A stretch of 64,000 nucleotides of DNA from Gymnorhina tibicen (taxonomy: Eukaryota > Chordata > Aves > Passeriformes > Artamidae), in assembly GCA_013399875.1 (NCBI GenBank), contig VXAZ01003899.1, positions 682,217 through 746,216 of the forward strand, written 5' to 3'. The notes under the pieces are model-generated. The model made no database searches, was not told the origin of the DNA, and saw nothing but the letters and a program-made list of their open reading frames with translations. A program made the translations under genes and the position numbers. Of this stretch, positions 52,001 through 63,703 are shown in pieces. How positions within the stretch are numbered: position 1 is the first letter of the stretch; each line of letters begins with the position of its first letter.

Positions 52001-52181
52001 CAGTGACGAGGCAACGCATCCTGGTGGAGAGGCTGGGCAGGGAGCAGCGCTCTGATCTGTCACTCGGGAGAGGCCTTGGACTTGCAGAGTGCATTCCAGC
52101 TGCTTTACTGCCATTGCACTTGCTTTAACAGATTCTCAGCAGAAGGAGGTATCCAGCTCTGCTGGTGCGAGTGCAGGAGAC

Positions 52182-52213
52182 AGCAGCTTCTGCTCCCAGC
52201 AGCTTCTGCTCCC
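52182..52213. repeat. Tandem 16-bp duplication
   Basis: AGCAGCTTCTGCTCCC occurs twice in perfect tandem (52182-52197 and 52198-52213). Simple duplication. Confidence 0.9.
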
Positions 52214-54694
52214 AGCAGCAGGGCTGGAGGGAGGTGTGGGACCTCACCCGGGTCAGGGACACTGTGAGAATTCACTGCAAACGAGCAATGCTTGCCCTGG
52301 CCGGGAGTCTGACCCTTTTATGAATCATCTAGGGAAAGGGGTCAGGATTGTGTTAATTGCATGTTGCAGGGGTGTAAAAAAGGTCCTTGTTTTTCCCGTA
52401 GAAGGTCTGTAATACAATGACTTTCACTGCTGGCAGGGGTGCTGCAGGAATTGAATTATGACTGGAAATTAGATATGCATAGCCTGGCCAAACGATCATT
52501 AAGGGAGATATGGTAATCAGCTGCCAGTGTTCAAGGGCTGTAAACACCAAGAAGGGAAAGATGGTTTATTTGGGTGGTCTACCAAGTTGTATGTAGGAGA
52601 AAAGGTATAAAACCAAGCAAATTAAAATGAAAAAAGGAAAAAACTCTTAATGTCGAGTACTCTCAGCCTAAAAGACCTAACACTCAAGTCATGTAAAACA
52701 GGATTGAACATAACAAAAGAGTATATTTCAAGCTGAAAGTGAACTTGAGTGCTTTAATATTCCTTTCACCTCTTATTTCCCTAGTCCTGTGTTTCATTAG
52801 CATTTTTCATACTTTTTTCTCAACATGTGGTTTTTATTCAGCTCCTGAAGACGATAGTGCTTCAAGTGATGTGTTATTGTGGAGGTAGCACAAACACCAC
52901 TCCAATTATGATTTTGCCTTTGTTGCCATGGAGAAGTTTCAATCTATTTTAGGCCAAGGACTGATTATAGCTGGAACTAAGGGTAGGAGGTAAGTGTAGC
53001 TTGGAAAGGTGAAAACCCATCACTGCTGATCCCCCCAGTCAGCCTGGCACAGTGTGAGTTTCACAGCTCCAAACTGCTGACATCTCAGTGCAGCTCCCTG
53101 CAGCTCTCACCTTGAGTTTTTGATTTTGGTACCTCTTCTCTGGTTCTTGCTCCTCCCATGTGCTGTAAGCTCCTTAAGCTCTTCTGGATGCGTATTTTTG
53201 TTTATTCCCTTCTACTTTGAATGTTCTCAAAGATTATCTAAGTTCAATGTTCCCCATGGCCTTCACCCCCCAGAGTCTCTTACCATCCTTGTGATTCCTT
53301 TGTTTTGTGTGTCAAATGAGGCATGTCCCCATTAAGACAGAGGTCAGGAAAATCTGGAGACTGTAGCTAATGAATTAATGTTCTCATTTGCATAATTGAT
53401 GGTTATATATCTCCTCAGTGACATGGTTTGCTGTGATACTTAAAGCTATTTTTGTTTTTGACTCCTCTGCCCTGCTGTTCTCTGCTGTCTACAATAAAGG
53501 TATATTACTAGTCAGTGAAAAAAGAACTGACCCCAAAGCCCAAATTTTACAAGTTACAATTGAATGCTTTAATCCTTTAATGCATTTCTGTTCACTGGCA
53601 TATTTATAGTGGCTCAGCTCTAAATCTCTCATGGGTATTAGAGCAAGGGGAGTCAGTGTTTAAAACATCTGTGTGCTTGGGGCTGGAGTAGAGGGGAAAG
53701 AAAATATATACGAGGGAGAAGAGAAATAGCTGAAAAATGAGAGTGGAAATCAGCTCTTTCCTATATTCCCTGGGGTTTTATGTTTAATGCACATCCCTTT
53801 CCCTTCATTTCTTTGTGTTCTGGAGCCTAAGCTCCCAGCAGAGGCCGTGTCCATGGCCTGTGTGCAGTGCCCTGTGCAATGGGTCCATGGGCTCATCTTG
53901 CTGGAGCTGCTCTGATAGAAGAGGCCAGCTCCCTCCCACAGGAAATTTTAATGTCTCTTCCACAGAGCCCTCCCTAGTGGCCTCCCTTCCCTGTGAGGGG
54001 CAGCTCCAAGGGAACAGAAGGTGCTGGACCCAGGGCTTTGGAAGCTGGGCTCTCCTCACATCCCAGATTTTCCTCTGTTTTTGGCCATATTTGACTAGAT
54101 GCCATGGCCAGCGCTCCGTGAGGGTAACCTCAGTGAGAGCGATGTACTGGGCTGTTCGAGGCATGTAAAGTGGGCTTTGAAAAGACAAGTGTGATGGAGA
54201 AGAGAAAGGGGAGGGATGCTGCAGAGGGGCACAGTGGGGGAAATGCCTGAGCAGGTGGGTCCTCACCAGCTGCTGACCGCAACCCAGAGCAGCAGTGCCT
54301 GGGTCCTGAGGAGTCATTTCGTGTTACGGGAGACTTCCGACTCCTTTTGCTGCTTACTTTTTAGCAAGTTTAATCATTAAGTTCCTGGAAATCCTTGCTT
54401 ACACTTCAAGTGTTTAATCGTAATTCCTCCCTGTTTTCAACAAGGATACATAGGAAACTATACAATATCCAATGGTGGTGGCACAAAACGCTGCGGTTGG
54501 AAGTCAGCTAAAATTTCCTGACTGCATTAATGCCTTGGAGAGATCTCAGGAGCGGCACATGGTTTGTTAGCGCCCCAGGAAAGGCAGCTGGTGCGGCTCC
54601 AGCTGCTCTTCCTGCCGCACCTTTCGGCTGTTCCTCGCTGTGCTCACCCGGGCTGCTTTGGTTTCACCGTGACGCGGGGCAGCCGAGGCGCTGC

Positions 54695-54776
54695 GGGGCC
54701 GGGAGCGGGGCCGGGAGCGGGGCCGGGAGCGGGGCCGGGAGCGGGGCCGGGAGCGGGGCCGGGAGCGGGGCCGGGG
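54695..54776. repeat. G-rich minisatellite, 12-bp unit GGGGCCGGGAGC
   Basis: Six perfect copies and one partial copy. Each unit carries G4 and G3 runs on the + strand, so G-quadruplex formation is likely in principle. Frames through it read as Gly-Ala-Gly-Pro or Arg-Ser-Arg-Pro repeats, but this is a by-product of the repeat and no gene is called. Confidence 0.97.
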
Positions 54777-54783
54777 CTGTCCC

Positions 54784-54784
54784 N
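54784..54784. other. Unresolved base (N)
   Basis: The only ambiguous base in the window lies between the two minisatellites. This fits a sequencing or consensus problem in GC-rich repetitive DNA. Copy numbers of both repeats in the true genome may differ from those shown. Confidence 0.95.
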
Positions 54785-54884
54785 CGCATTCCCGGTCCCT
54801 ATCCCGCATTCCCTGCTCCCACCCCGCATTCCCGGTCCCTATCCCGCATTCCCTGCTCTCACCCCGCACTCCCTGCCCGTATCC
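54785..54884. repeat. C-rich minisatellite, 20-bp units alternating in two versions
   Basis: Five 20-bp units begin CGCATTCCC or CGCACTCCC. Units 1 and 3 read CGCATTCCCGGTCCCTATCC. Units 2 and 4 read CGCATTCCCTGCTC(C/T)CACCC. Unit 5 is a divergent mixture. The alternation gives a 40-bp higher-order period. Confidence 0.93.
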
Positions 54885-57340
54885 CGCCACGTTCGGAGCC
54901 GGCAGCCCGGTGCGGGGTGCCAGAGGAACCCCATAAATCCCGACCCGAGGCGGGTGTCTCCATCCCGCGGGCGGTTCCAGAAGGAAGAGCCCTGTAAGAG
55001 CACCTGATCCCCAGCGAGAATTCAGCTAAGGTTTTAACGAGACCCTTCGGAGCGGCGGGGGTGGCAGGGCCCCGGTGCAGGGCGGAGCGCAGCAGCGTGC
55101 GCTGCTCAGCGCCTGTGGCCGCCCGCCCTTCATCCCCGGCCAAGCCACTGTCTCCAGCTGTCTCCGACGATTGCCGGGGCTCCTAAAGGCCCGGCTACAG
55201 AGGAGGCTCTGAGGAGAGTTCGTGCAGCATTTCTCTCACCGCTGGTCTCTCCCCCGCGGTTGTCTCCATCTCAAAATCCTAAGGCGTCTGAATGCCTTTC
55301 CGTCAGCAGCAGCAGTAAGTGCTCTCACACAAGTATCTGCCGGCTGGGGATTTCCTGTCATCCTGGCTGTCCACATTCAGCTTTTCTATCATATCTCTGT
55401 GTCTTCTCAAACAGCAAATGAGTGCTTTGCCTGTTCTAACTTTATCTGCTTTACAGAACTGCAGTGTTGGGTGATGGCTATGAGTTACTTAGTTTCTCAA
55501 AGTTCAGGCACAGATTATTTTAATTCTGAATTAAAAAGTGAAAGAATCAGAATGGAGTAATACTCATCCATGTGTTCCTTCAGACTGGGACCTCTCACTC
55601 CCTTTCCAACAAAAATACCAGCTCTGGGTGTGCTGAAAGGCGTGAGCACCATGTGGGGTGGCTGCTTCCATCCCCAGGACTCACAGACTTTTGTTTGCCT
55701 GCTCGTCCAGGCATAATCTGGAAAAAGCACACCCTGTGGAGGATAGGTGATGAATGCCTGTGAAATCCTGGCTCTGGGAAGAGCCAGCCCTGCCAGATGT
55801 GATAATGTTGTCCTCTGACAAATAGCCATAGCTTGGCCTTCTGCAGATAACCATGTGGTTTGTGTGTTAGCTTCAGCTATTGATCCTGCTGGGGAAGGGC
55901 TCCCTATCCTACAGCCATCCATCCCACCTCCACAGTGCTCAGCTCTCACAGCCCATGGGGTTTGGCTCCAATTCTCCCTTTCACTGGCACTTCTGCACGG
56001 ACTAACAATTACACGTGTGCATTTCCATTTATCTCGCACCTTTCAGCTGGAGGTCCAAGTACTTCCCCCAGGGGAATCCGGCACTGCAGAGAGCAGGGAG
56101 ATAAGCAGGGAGCACAGAGGGATCGCCCAGTCGAGGTTGCTGTAGCACAGCTGTTCCTTGTAACGCAGCAGACACTTAGCAGAATTCCAGAGTATCTAAA
56201 CCCAAAGCTTGGACCAGCTGTTTTCAAACTTATTTGAGTTGCCAATCCACCAAGTGCCGTGCTCGAGGTATGGCCCCAGGGTGTAGTGAGGACAGGCTTG
56301 CCCTTCCCAGGGGCACCGGCTCAGCCCCTTTGGCAGCGAGTCCAGCACACATCCTCTGCTTCTCATCCTGGCCCACACAACTCACTGCCCTCGCCAGGGC
56401 CCTGATACAGCTGCTCTGATCCACAGTGTCTACTGGACCAACTGCATCTGCATTTTTGTGCAATGTCAAGCCTTTATGTTTTTTCTTTAAAACACTTTGA
56501 ACAGTACCATCAGCTCCAAGTTCTTGAGTTCTCCCCAGGGCTCTCTCACCATCTTGAACACGGGCAGCAGCCACAGCCCAGTGCTTCCCTGCAGGTCAGG
56601 AATGAGTAATTAAGCCAGCAGAGCTTTTCTGGGAGCTTTTCTGTGGCAGAACTAACTCATTTATGTAAAGCCACACCATAAAGGTGCTCATACACTGCTG
56701 TCTGTCACCTTATGACCTGTGTATGACCTTACATGAACTTTTAAAGGCCTGTGTATTCGTGATTCGTCCCAAAAACCTGTGGGGAGAGCAGCACTGCATA
56801 GGCACGTTAGCTCCAGTCTGGAGCAGCAGTGTGCTCTTCTCAAACAGCACATCCCCAGAAATGCCTGCAGTGCTGACTTGCTGCCTGACATCACTCAAGT
56901 ATAATTGGTTATGTCAGGTCTACCATAAAACACTATAAAAATGAAACTTCTTCCAGCAACAACTGAATTCCAGTAATCTCCAAGGCATGTAATTTGTTTC
57001 TGAAGTCGAGGTCCTATTTCCTCGCTACAATAGCCTTACACATCAGTTCTGCAGGACTGGGCACTAAAGGTGGGCAGCATGTCATCTGGGTTGAGAGCTG
57101 GCCACATCTAAAAGGTGATTCACCCTTAGAGATGAGTGTGTCTCTTCGTCTCCACTGACAGTGAAGAAAGTGTGGGTAAATAGCTCAGTGACACTGACCT
57201 TGCAACTTTACAAATCACCTGAAAGGAATCTGACCTGTGAATTTGTAACTTCCTGTGAGAGGAGGCTGCGCTTATGGGCCTTTTGAATGAGCAGAAACCC
57301 AATCTTGAACTAACGTGGACACTGTGCTGTGGCGTGCACA

Positions 57341-57452
57341 GCAATCCCAAATGTGTGCAGCAATCCCAAATCTTGTCCAAGCAGTATCTCAGGATGCCCA
57401 AAGCTGGTGTGTTCTGTCTTTACCCACATAAAGTTCTGTCTTTACCCACACA
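57341..57452. repeat. Two neighbouring short direct duplications
   Basis: GCAATCCCAAAT occurs at 57341-57352 and 57360-57371. GTTCTGTCTTTACCCACA occurs at 57411-57428 and 57433-57450. As near 5 kb, two unrelated duplications lie within about 100 bp of each other. Confidence 0.88.
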
Positions 57453-58742
57453 TAACAGCACCCCCAGCCTGAAGGAGGAATCTGGAAAGGGGTGCTCACA
57501 GGCAACACTGTGCATGTGGGAAGTTTGCAGAGCCCACAGGCTGGTTCCAGACTAACCACTGCTGTTACCAGATTCTTACTATGCCTTGGTGTCTGAGTGC
57601 ACACAGAACAGATATTCTGCCTTCTAACTGCACCTACAGCAGTGGATCTATAACTACCCCCCTGGTTTGAAACCCTCTTTGCTCAAGAGCAGGTAATCCC
57701 ACCCTGCTTTCAGGAGTGCATGAAGCCATCAGGTTGTTTTAGAGAATTTCGCCATGTAGCATAAAGGTTTGAGAGCTGAAGCTGCCCTGAAAATAAAAAA
57801 TGATAGCATGATGCAAATGCAATGATGTCACTGCACCTTTTAATGTCTGGGGGACTGAACAGGAGATGAAGATTGTTTGAGGTGCAGGCTAGGAGGTTGC
57901 TGCAGGCTTCATGCATCTGAAAAATCAGTGTTAAAAACAAAGTAATAAATACACACTCCTGTAACACCTTGTCTGCTCAGATGGCTGCCTGCTCCCTGCC
58001 CCACCACCCCACAATTCCTACTGTTTTATCCTCAAGCCTCAACCTACACCTTAATGTTTCTCAAAGAGGAGTAGCAATTTGTCATTTTCCCTTGTGTTCA
58101 GGTAGGACTGTCTGACACTGAACAAAGCACTCTGGTCATTTATAAGCCAAAACCTCCTGAATTCCTTCTCTGGCTTTAGGAACCTCAGCCTGTCCTTATT
58201 GCTTGGTACATAGTTCCAAGACACTTCTGCTGTGAGGAGGTGCTGGTTTCAGAGGTGTCTCACCCCAAACTGCAATCTCTCCTGACCCCTGTGAGATAAT
58301 TTGAGTTTAAACTACCCATACAAGAAGAAATTATTTCGGTGATCCAGCCTGCAGCACGAGCACCAAGCAGTGTGACAGAGGGCAGCAAGCTGTGGCTGAG
58401 AGCACAGAAGGGGATTTTTTGGTAGTTTTGTCACCAAAGCCAGTGTGTCATGTAGCTCCACACTTGCTTTTCTGCCCTGGGAAAAACAGCTAGAGTGGCT
58501 GCTCTCCTGATCAGCCGCCCTCTGAAGCGTTCCACGTGTGTGGGTACTGCCTGCACAGGATCAGCTGTGTGTCAGTCTGTACCTCCCCGCTGGAGGAAAT
58601 GCTGAGAACACAGTGATTGCAAACTCCAGAGCACTCCAGAGCTGTGCAAGGTGTACTGCTGGGATGTCACAGGATGTCACAGAAGCAGAGGTTGCTCCTT
58701 GTTCATCTTCTAATTCTTTTTTTTTTCCCTCTTACTTTCTAG

Positions 58743-58897
58743 TGTGGAAACAGTAAATGATGGGCAATTTCACAGTGTGGAACTTGTGATGCTGAATCAA
58801 ACTCTGAACCTGGTGGTGGACAAGGGGGCTCCCAAGAGTCTGGGAAAGCTCCAGAAACAGTCTTCTGTCAGCCTCAACACACCCCTCTACATTGGAG
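58743..58897 (+). CDS. SLIT3: SLIT3 exon (inferred exon 33): laminin G, later strands
   Basis: The acceptor is a long T-rich tract then CTTTCTAG, and the donor is TTGGAG|GTACTG. The exon enters in phase 2 and leaves in phase 1. After the shared serine codon it reads [20 protein letters not shown], then [19 protein letters not shown] and [13 protein letters not shown] up to the split glycine. [10 protein letters not shown] and the PLYIGG strand are standard laminin G features. NQT is a possible glycosylation site. The recalled human sequence differs at only a few positions (GTPKSLG, AVGINSPLYLGG). Reading continues open past the donor by chance, but the phase and the next exon fix the border at 58897. 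Confidence 0.97.
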
Positions 58898-61072
58898 GTA
58901 CTGTGAATTGCTCTGGAGGTTTTAATGTGTCTTCTCAGAAGCAAATCATCTTCCTGGAGAGGGCTGTCACACAGCCACAGCAGGAACAGCCCACTTGGCA
59001 TTTCAGAAGCTTCCAGAACTGGCTGGCACCAAGGTGTCATGGCTGGAGTGGAAGTATCGGGGGAGTATCACAAACTGTCAAATGGCAAAAAAGCAAATCA
59101 ATAGTCAGTCGGTTTAAATATACCATAACTGAGCAATATTTCTGCTGGAAGTTTTATAGAGGTCTAAAAACTGGGGGGAAAGAGGTGTGTGATTAAAAAA
59201 CACATTAACACAGAAGCTAAGAACACCTTGGCTAATAGTCTTCTCATTGGAAACTGAAGCCACAGTTTTAGACAGATATTAAAATTGACTAAACCTCAGT
59301 TAAGAAGGTTTTTCACATTAAGTACTGAATCTGGGGGTAAGAAAGAGGCCTAATGGAGTGGGGAACAACGCCCAGAATAATGACTATACCACTGATTAGG
59401 TGTCTGGTTACAAGAGACAGAACAAAGGCTGGTCTCTGCCCAATGGATTGTTTTTGCCAGAACTCCCCTAGTTCTATTCTGGACTGAATGTTGAAATCTC
59501 TTTCAGTGACACGGAGTTCTTGAATTTTTAGTCAGCCTATTCCAAATACAAAAGTCAGCAGAATGGTAACAGACTTAGAAAGTCTTTGGGCTTTTTCTAA
59601 TGAGATCACTGAAGCCAATAGTAGAAAATCTTACCAACTTCAGTTGGTGCTGGTCAAGGCTTTTCTAAATAATTTTCTTTAATAACACTTTTTAAAAAGA
59701 ACCCTGAATATTGCCCTTGTGAAACAGAAAACTGGCTAATCTTGCTGTGTACAGAGCTGAGCTTTTATAATTGGCTCCTATTAAGAATGTCAAAGGCTAT
59801 TACAGAGCATTGTGCATCAAAGATAATCTGCTGGTGCAGAGGCCGTCACAATTTCTCCCTTTAGCACACCACAAAAGATACCAATCCTGCAGCAATTTAT
59901 ACACAGGGAACTTGGGAACGAATCACGTGGAAAAGTTTTGTTAATGGATGAGTACTGTGGATCGATATTAATTCCCAAAAGATACCTGCAAAAATTCTCA
60001 GGAAAAAACCTCAGGCCTGGAATGAAGGACTATTGGATGCCAGGATCCATGGCCTCAGTGGAGACTTCTTCTGTTGCCCATTAAAAGTCTTGCTTCTTTC
60101 TATACCCTCACTGTTCTGCATGTGCCACCTCTCCATGTGCAGCACTGCCATGGAAGGCAGCTGCCCTTCCTCTGCAGCGGGTTTAGTTAAAGCAGCTGCC
60201 TAAATTACCCCAGAGCAATTGTTCCTGACCTACAGTAGTTCACACAGAGCTGAGCCTTCACGTGCTCACAGTTTTGCACATCTCACAACCACATCACCTG
60301 CTCTAGCAGCTTTCCTCCTAACACACAGTTAAACAGATGCTGGATTTGGTTTCAGACCACCTTTAACAGTGGCACTACTTACGGACAGCGAGTTCAGAGG
60401 CCTCACACGGCTGGAAATGGAAGCACTTACCTGTGCTAATGCAGCTGTACATCCACGCTGGTGTCACTGGGGAAGGCATAAAACAACATCCAAAAGAACC
60501 TGCTGGCCATCCAAACGGGAACTCTTCCAAGCACCTGAACAATATGGGAGGTGCTCGCCACAAAGCCTTGGCCTGGCTCTTGAAGTGCTGTTCCCTGTCT
60601 TTAGAGCCTCCCTGCACTACTTTCCATGGGACGCACTCTTACCACTCCCTCTCTTAACACTGTGACCCAGTAAAGCCAAACTGCCTTGTTGCATCCCAGA
60701 GGTGGATGCTACCTGCTGACAAATGAAGGCACCCTTAAACCTTTCAGAAGAATAATTGCTATTAAACTGTAGAGAGAAGGAACATTATCTAAGGACAGAA
60801 ACAAATGGCCATCAGGAAAAAAAATGGTTTGGTTTGGTTTTTCTTTTTTTTGGGTCATTTACTTCTTACAGAAGAATAGGCAAGTGAGTTTATTTTTGTT
60901 TCTTTCCATTTCTAGAATGAGGACAATGAGATTGTGCTACCTTACAAAGGTCCTATGCAAATTAATTATTCAAAGATTTTAACGGCTGTGACAAAAGAAG
61001 CCTTAGCAATTATAATTTATGTATTATCATTGTAAGTGTAAGTGAACCTTCCCCTTTTGCTTTTATCTGAAG
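58898..61072 (+). other. SLIT3 intron, 2.2 kb
   Basis: No supported exon. Two AT-rich, CpG-poor stretches (59750-59960 and 60900-61030) look like candidate conserved non-coding sequence. The second contains the octamer ATGCAAAT at 60955-60962 next to TAATTATT. The acceptor is TTTTATCTGAAG. Confidence 0.85.
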
Positions 61073-61358
61073 GGATCCCAACCTCTACTGGATTATCATC
61101 CCTGCGGCAGGGTGCAGATAAAACACCAAATGGTTTTCATGGGTGCATTCACGATGTCCGCATCAACAACGAGCTGCAGGATTTCAAGGATTTACCACAG
61201 CAGTCCCTGGGAGTCCTTCCTGGCTGCAAATCCTGTAACATCTGCAAGCACGGGATTTGCCGATCCCTGGAGAAAACGAGTGTAATTTGTGAATGTCACC
61301 CAGGCTGGATGGGCCCTCTGTGTGACCAGGAAATTGGAGATCCATGTCTTAACCACAA
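61073..61358 (+). CDS. SLIT3: SLIT3 exon (inferred exon 34): end of laminin G, EGF7 and start of EGF8
   Basis: The acceptor is TTTTATCTGAAG and the donor is CACAA|GTAAGC. The exon enters in phase 1 and leaves in phase 2. It reads [18 protein letters not shown], then [19 protein letters not shown] and [12 protein letters not shown], completing laminin G with its C-terminal disulfide pair (GCI ... PGC). EGF7 follows ([19 protein letters not shown] ... [12 protein letters not shown]), then the opening of EGF8 ([11 protein letters not shown]). EGF7 has the short first loop typical of Slits. Human SLIT3 recalled here is RSVEKDSVVCECRPGW. At 286 bp this is the largest exon in the window. Confidence 0.97.
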
Positions 61359-63494
61359 GTAAGCTCAAACAAATGCTGATGGTAGAGCAAAAGCTTTACA
61401 GCTAATGCGTATTTCACATTTCACCTTGCAAAACCACATCTGACTGTTTTTGGAGGTGCTGGGTCCCCACATGAGGTTATTGACAGCTGTGAGTCAGCAT
61501 CCGGGGCAGCTCTCAATTTCCACGTCTTGTTTGGACGGTGCTGACTCACCAAAGCAGTTCGTGGTCCTGAAGGAGCTCAGGTGTTAATGCTGCAGGTCAT
61601 ACCTTCAGCTGTGACTCTACACATTAAAATACAAAACCTCCTGTTAATGGGCATGGCTTAACCCCAGGAGGTGAGTGCCTGCACAGATCCAGAGCAGAGT
61701 GCCTGTGAGCGCGAGGTACAGGTTTTAGGGGTTTTCTCCCAGCGGCACTGGACCCAGTCTTCAAACTTACTCCCTGAAGACCATTATGCACTCCAATGTG
61801 AGCAGTTTTAAATTTCCCAAATAGCTGACTTAAACATTACACTTTGAAAAGCCCTTTAAAGTGCAAGTTTAAAGGATGGTATGGTGTTGCATGTGAAGGG
61901 AGCATGAGTGTAAAGTATTTACAGTTCAAAGGCTCAATAACCACATCTCCATCAGAAACATGGGGTGAATAGCTTTCTTATGGCAAATACACAGGAAACA
62001 GTCCCGTGCAGAGCAGCAGGCTGCATATTTCAGTGTTGTTTCATAAGCAGATGGAAGTACTTTTGTTTTAGAAGTTACTTCAGTTGCTGTCTTGGAAGGC
62101 GCTTTTCATGAGCACATACTTTTGACAGGTAAATTGATGCAGTGAATAATCACTCTCAGAAATTTAACCTGGCAAAGGTACCATTTTAAACTTGCTTCTG
62201 GTTCTAATTCTGCAAAGTACTGAAGCCTGTGGAAGGTGTTGAAAAGCGCCTGACAGCTTACAAACCAAAGGTATGAAGACCCAAATGCTTCCTTGAATTC
62301 CCAATGTCAACACAAAGCTGTTGTGGTTGGACATAGGAAAAAAAGGGAGTTCCAGATGTTTACATGATGAGGGATTGTTTCTCTCATAATCCAGGGAGGG
62401 TAAGGCAATCATGAACACAGCCCCTTGCTAAGGAAAGTTAGCTGTGTGTATTTTTAATGCTGGGACACTGTCCCACCTTCCCTGGAATCACTTCAGCCTT
62501 TCGGAGCTGTCTCCTTACAGCCACGCCCGGTGTATCCAGGGGAGTGTGGAGCGCTGCTGGCGGGTGTCTGCTCCAGCACTCACAGGTTAACCTCACTGAG
62601 GAAATGCACCTGTAAAGATCAGGTAACCTCTGGTTCGTGGGGCAGAAAATACTGCTCTATACAGACGGACTCTCTGTATTACAGTATTTTGCATGTTGAC
62701 CTGACTGAAACTGCTCTTAAAATTTGTCCTTTTTAGTTCAAAGATTGAAAATTAAATGTAAAAAAATTCAACACAAACAGGGATTAATTTTAAAGTACTA
62801 GAAATAAAATAAAAATAAGAGAGACATAGGTTTATGTCAAGTTATGTTATGCTAATGGTTTATAAGCCCTGAGCAGTTTTTCCTTGGCTGGAGAGAGTTG
62901 CTTTCCTCCCTGTTCTCAGTCCATTTCAAGTCTGTCCCTGTCCCAGGAGGGGGGACGGTGTCAGAGAACTTGCTAAGGATCAACACCCCACCCTGTGGTA
63001 TTCCTCGGCAATGCCAAAGCTCACTGCAAACCCCAGGAGCCAGGGAACCCTCAACTACAGCTGCCCGCTGATAAATCTGTGCATAGCTTTGCCACAAGCA
63101 CCTTCATTTATCACACTGGCTTTCGTCACCTGATATTATTTGTACAATAACTCTGCTCAGGAAGCCTGGGCATGCAGCTTGATTGTTGGCACTTAGTTCC
63201 ACGTGCTGATGCTGTAAATGTGAGCTGTCTTGTGTGGATGCCAAGCCTTGGTCTGTGCTCACGGAAGAGCCTAACGTTTTCCACTTAGGCTCACAAATTC
63301 TAAATGTATTCTCTGAACGTTATTCGGAATTCCCTGAAAACTCACAGTTCTCTCCAGAGTGTTTGACACTGAACTGCTGTTTTTGGATTAGAGTCCTGGA
63401 ATTAAATGGGCAGAAATGCCAAAATCAAACATTTCTGGGAAAAGGAACTTGCACATCTAGCAAAGACCAGCTCTAAATGCTTCTGTTTCTCCAG
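61359..63494 (+). other. SLIT3 intron, 2.1 kb
   Basis: AT-rich intron with no supported exon or recognised mobile element. It ends in the pyrimidine-rich acceptor GCTTCTGTTTCTCCAG. Confidence 0.88.
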
Positions 63495-63703
63495 GTGTCT
63501 GCATGGTAAGTGCGTGGCGGCCGGCGCTGCTTACACCTGTAAGTGCATGGAGGGCTACACGGGCACCTACTGCGACAAGAAGAACAATTCCTCAAACCCC
63601 TGCAGGACTTTGAAATGCAGCCACGGGCAGTGTAAGGTCTCGGAGCATGGGGAGCCCTACTGTGAATGTGACCCCGGCTACAGCGGAGAGCTCTGTGACA
63701 GAG
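63495..63703 (+). CDS. SLIT3: SLIT3 exon (inferred exon 35): most of EGF8 and EGF9
   Basis: The acceptor is GTTTCTCCAG and the donor is GACAGAG|GTAGGC. The exon enters in phase 2 and leaves in phase 1. It reads [15 protein letters not shown] and [11 protein letters not shown], completing EGF8, then [20 protein letters not shown] and [22 protein letters not shown], which is EGF9, ending CDR with one base of the next codon. NNS and NSS are overlapping possible glycosylation sites in the inter-EGF linker. The recalled human linker is NKNDSANACSAFKC, so this spacer is among the more variable parts. The next exon should encode the cystine knot and stop codon, but it lies beyond 64000. Confidence 0.96.

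Larger units (their letters stand above)
54530..55320. promoter_or_regulatory. Intronic CpG island, candidate internal promoter region
   Basis: This is the strongest CpG-rich block outside coding sequence. It spans two minisatellites and about 430 bp of non-repetitive GC-rich DNA. A TATA-like ATAAAT occurs at about 54933. The block ends at GCA|GTAAGT (donor at 55315), a strong match to the splice-donor consensus. Together these could mark an alternative first exon, on the + strand, for a short SLIT3 or non-coding transcript. The ATG at 55222 would reach the donor in phase 0. That does not fit the next exon at 58743, which needs two incoming bases, so a coding fusion from this ATG is not supported. 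Confidence 0.4.
44681..58742 (+). other. SLIT3 intron, 14.1 kb
   Basis: No supported SLIT3 exon. The intron contains copy B of a shared 52-bp segment (45619-45670), an E-box/homeodomain inverted repeat (45814-45837), a CCA microsatellite (45983-46005), several homeodomain-type sites to 46301, tandem 16-bp units (52182-52213), a CpG island with two minisatellites (54530-55320) and short duplications near 57.4 kb. Frames of 170-180 codons at 46831-47349 (+), 51586-52128 (+), 53805-54317 (-) and 55515-56039 (-) have no recognisable domain. It ends in a T-rich tract and the acceptor TTACTTTCTAG. Confidence 0.85.

Noticed and set aside
51586..52128. 180-codon open frame on the + strand, the longest in the window
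   Set aside because: No recognisable domain, no flanking promoter or splice logic, low-complexity residues and shadow frames on both strands. Frames of this size arise by chance in GC-richer intron sequence.
53805..54317. 170-codon frame on the minus strand
   Set aside because: No recognisable domain. It is GC-rich background next to the CpG island.
54567..55007. Gly-Ala-Gly-Pro and Arg-Ser-Arg-Pro repeat proteins in several frames
   Set aside because: These are translations of the 12-bp minisatellite in each frame and pass through the ambiguous base, so they are not a gene.
55515..56039. 174-codon frame on the minus strand
   Set aside because: No domain and no supporting splice sites. Treated as chance.
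56230..56574. 114-codon minus-strand frame with a somewhat protein-like composition, considered as a processed pseudogene
   Set aside because: I could not connect it to any known protein and saw no poly-A tail or target duplication. A translated search would settle it.
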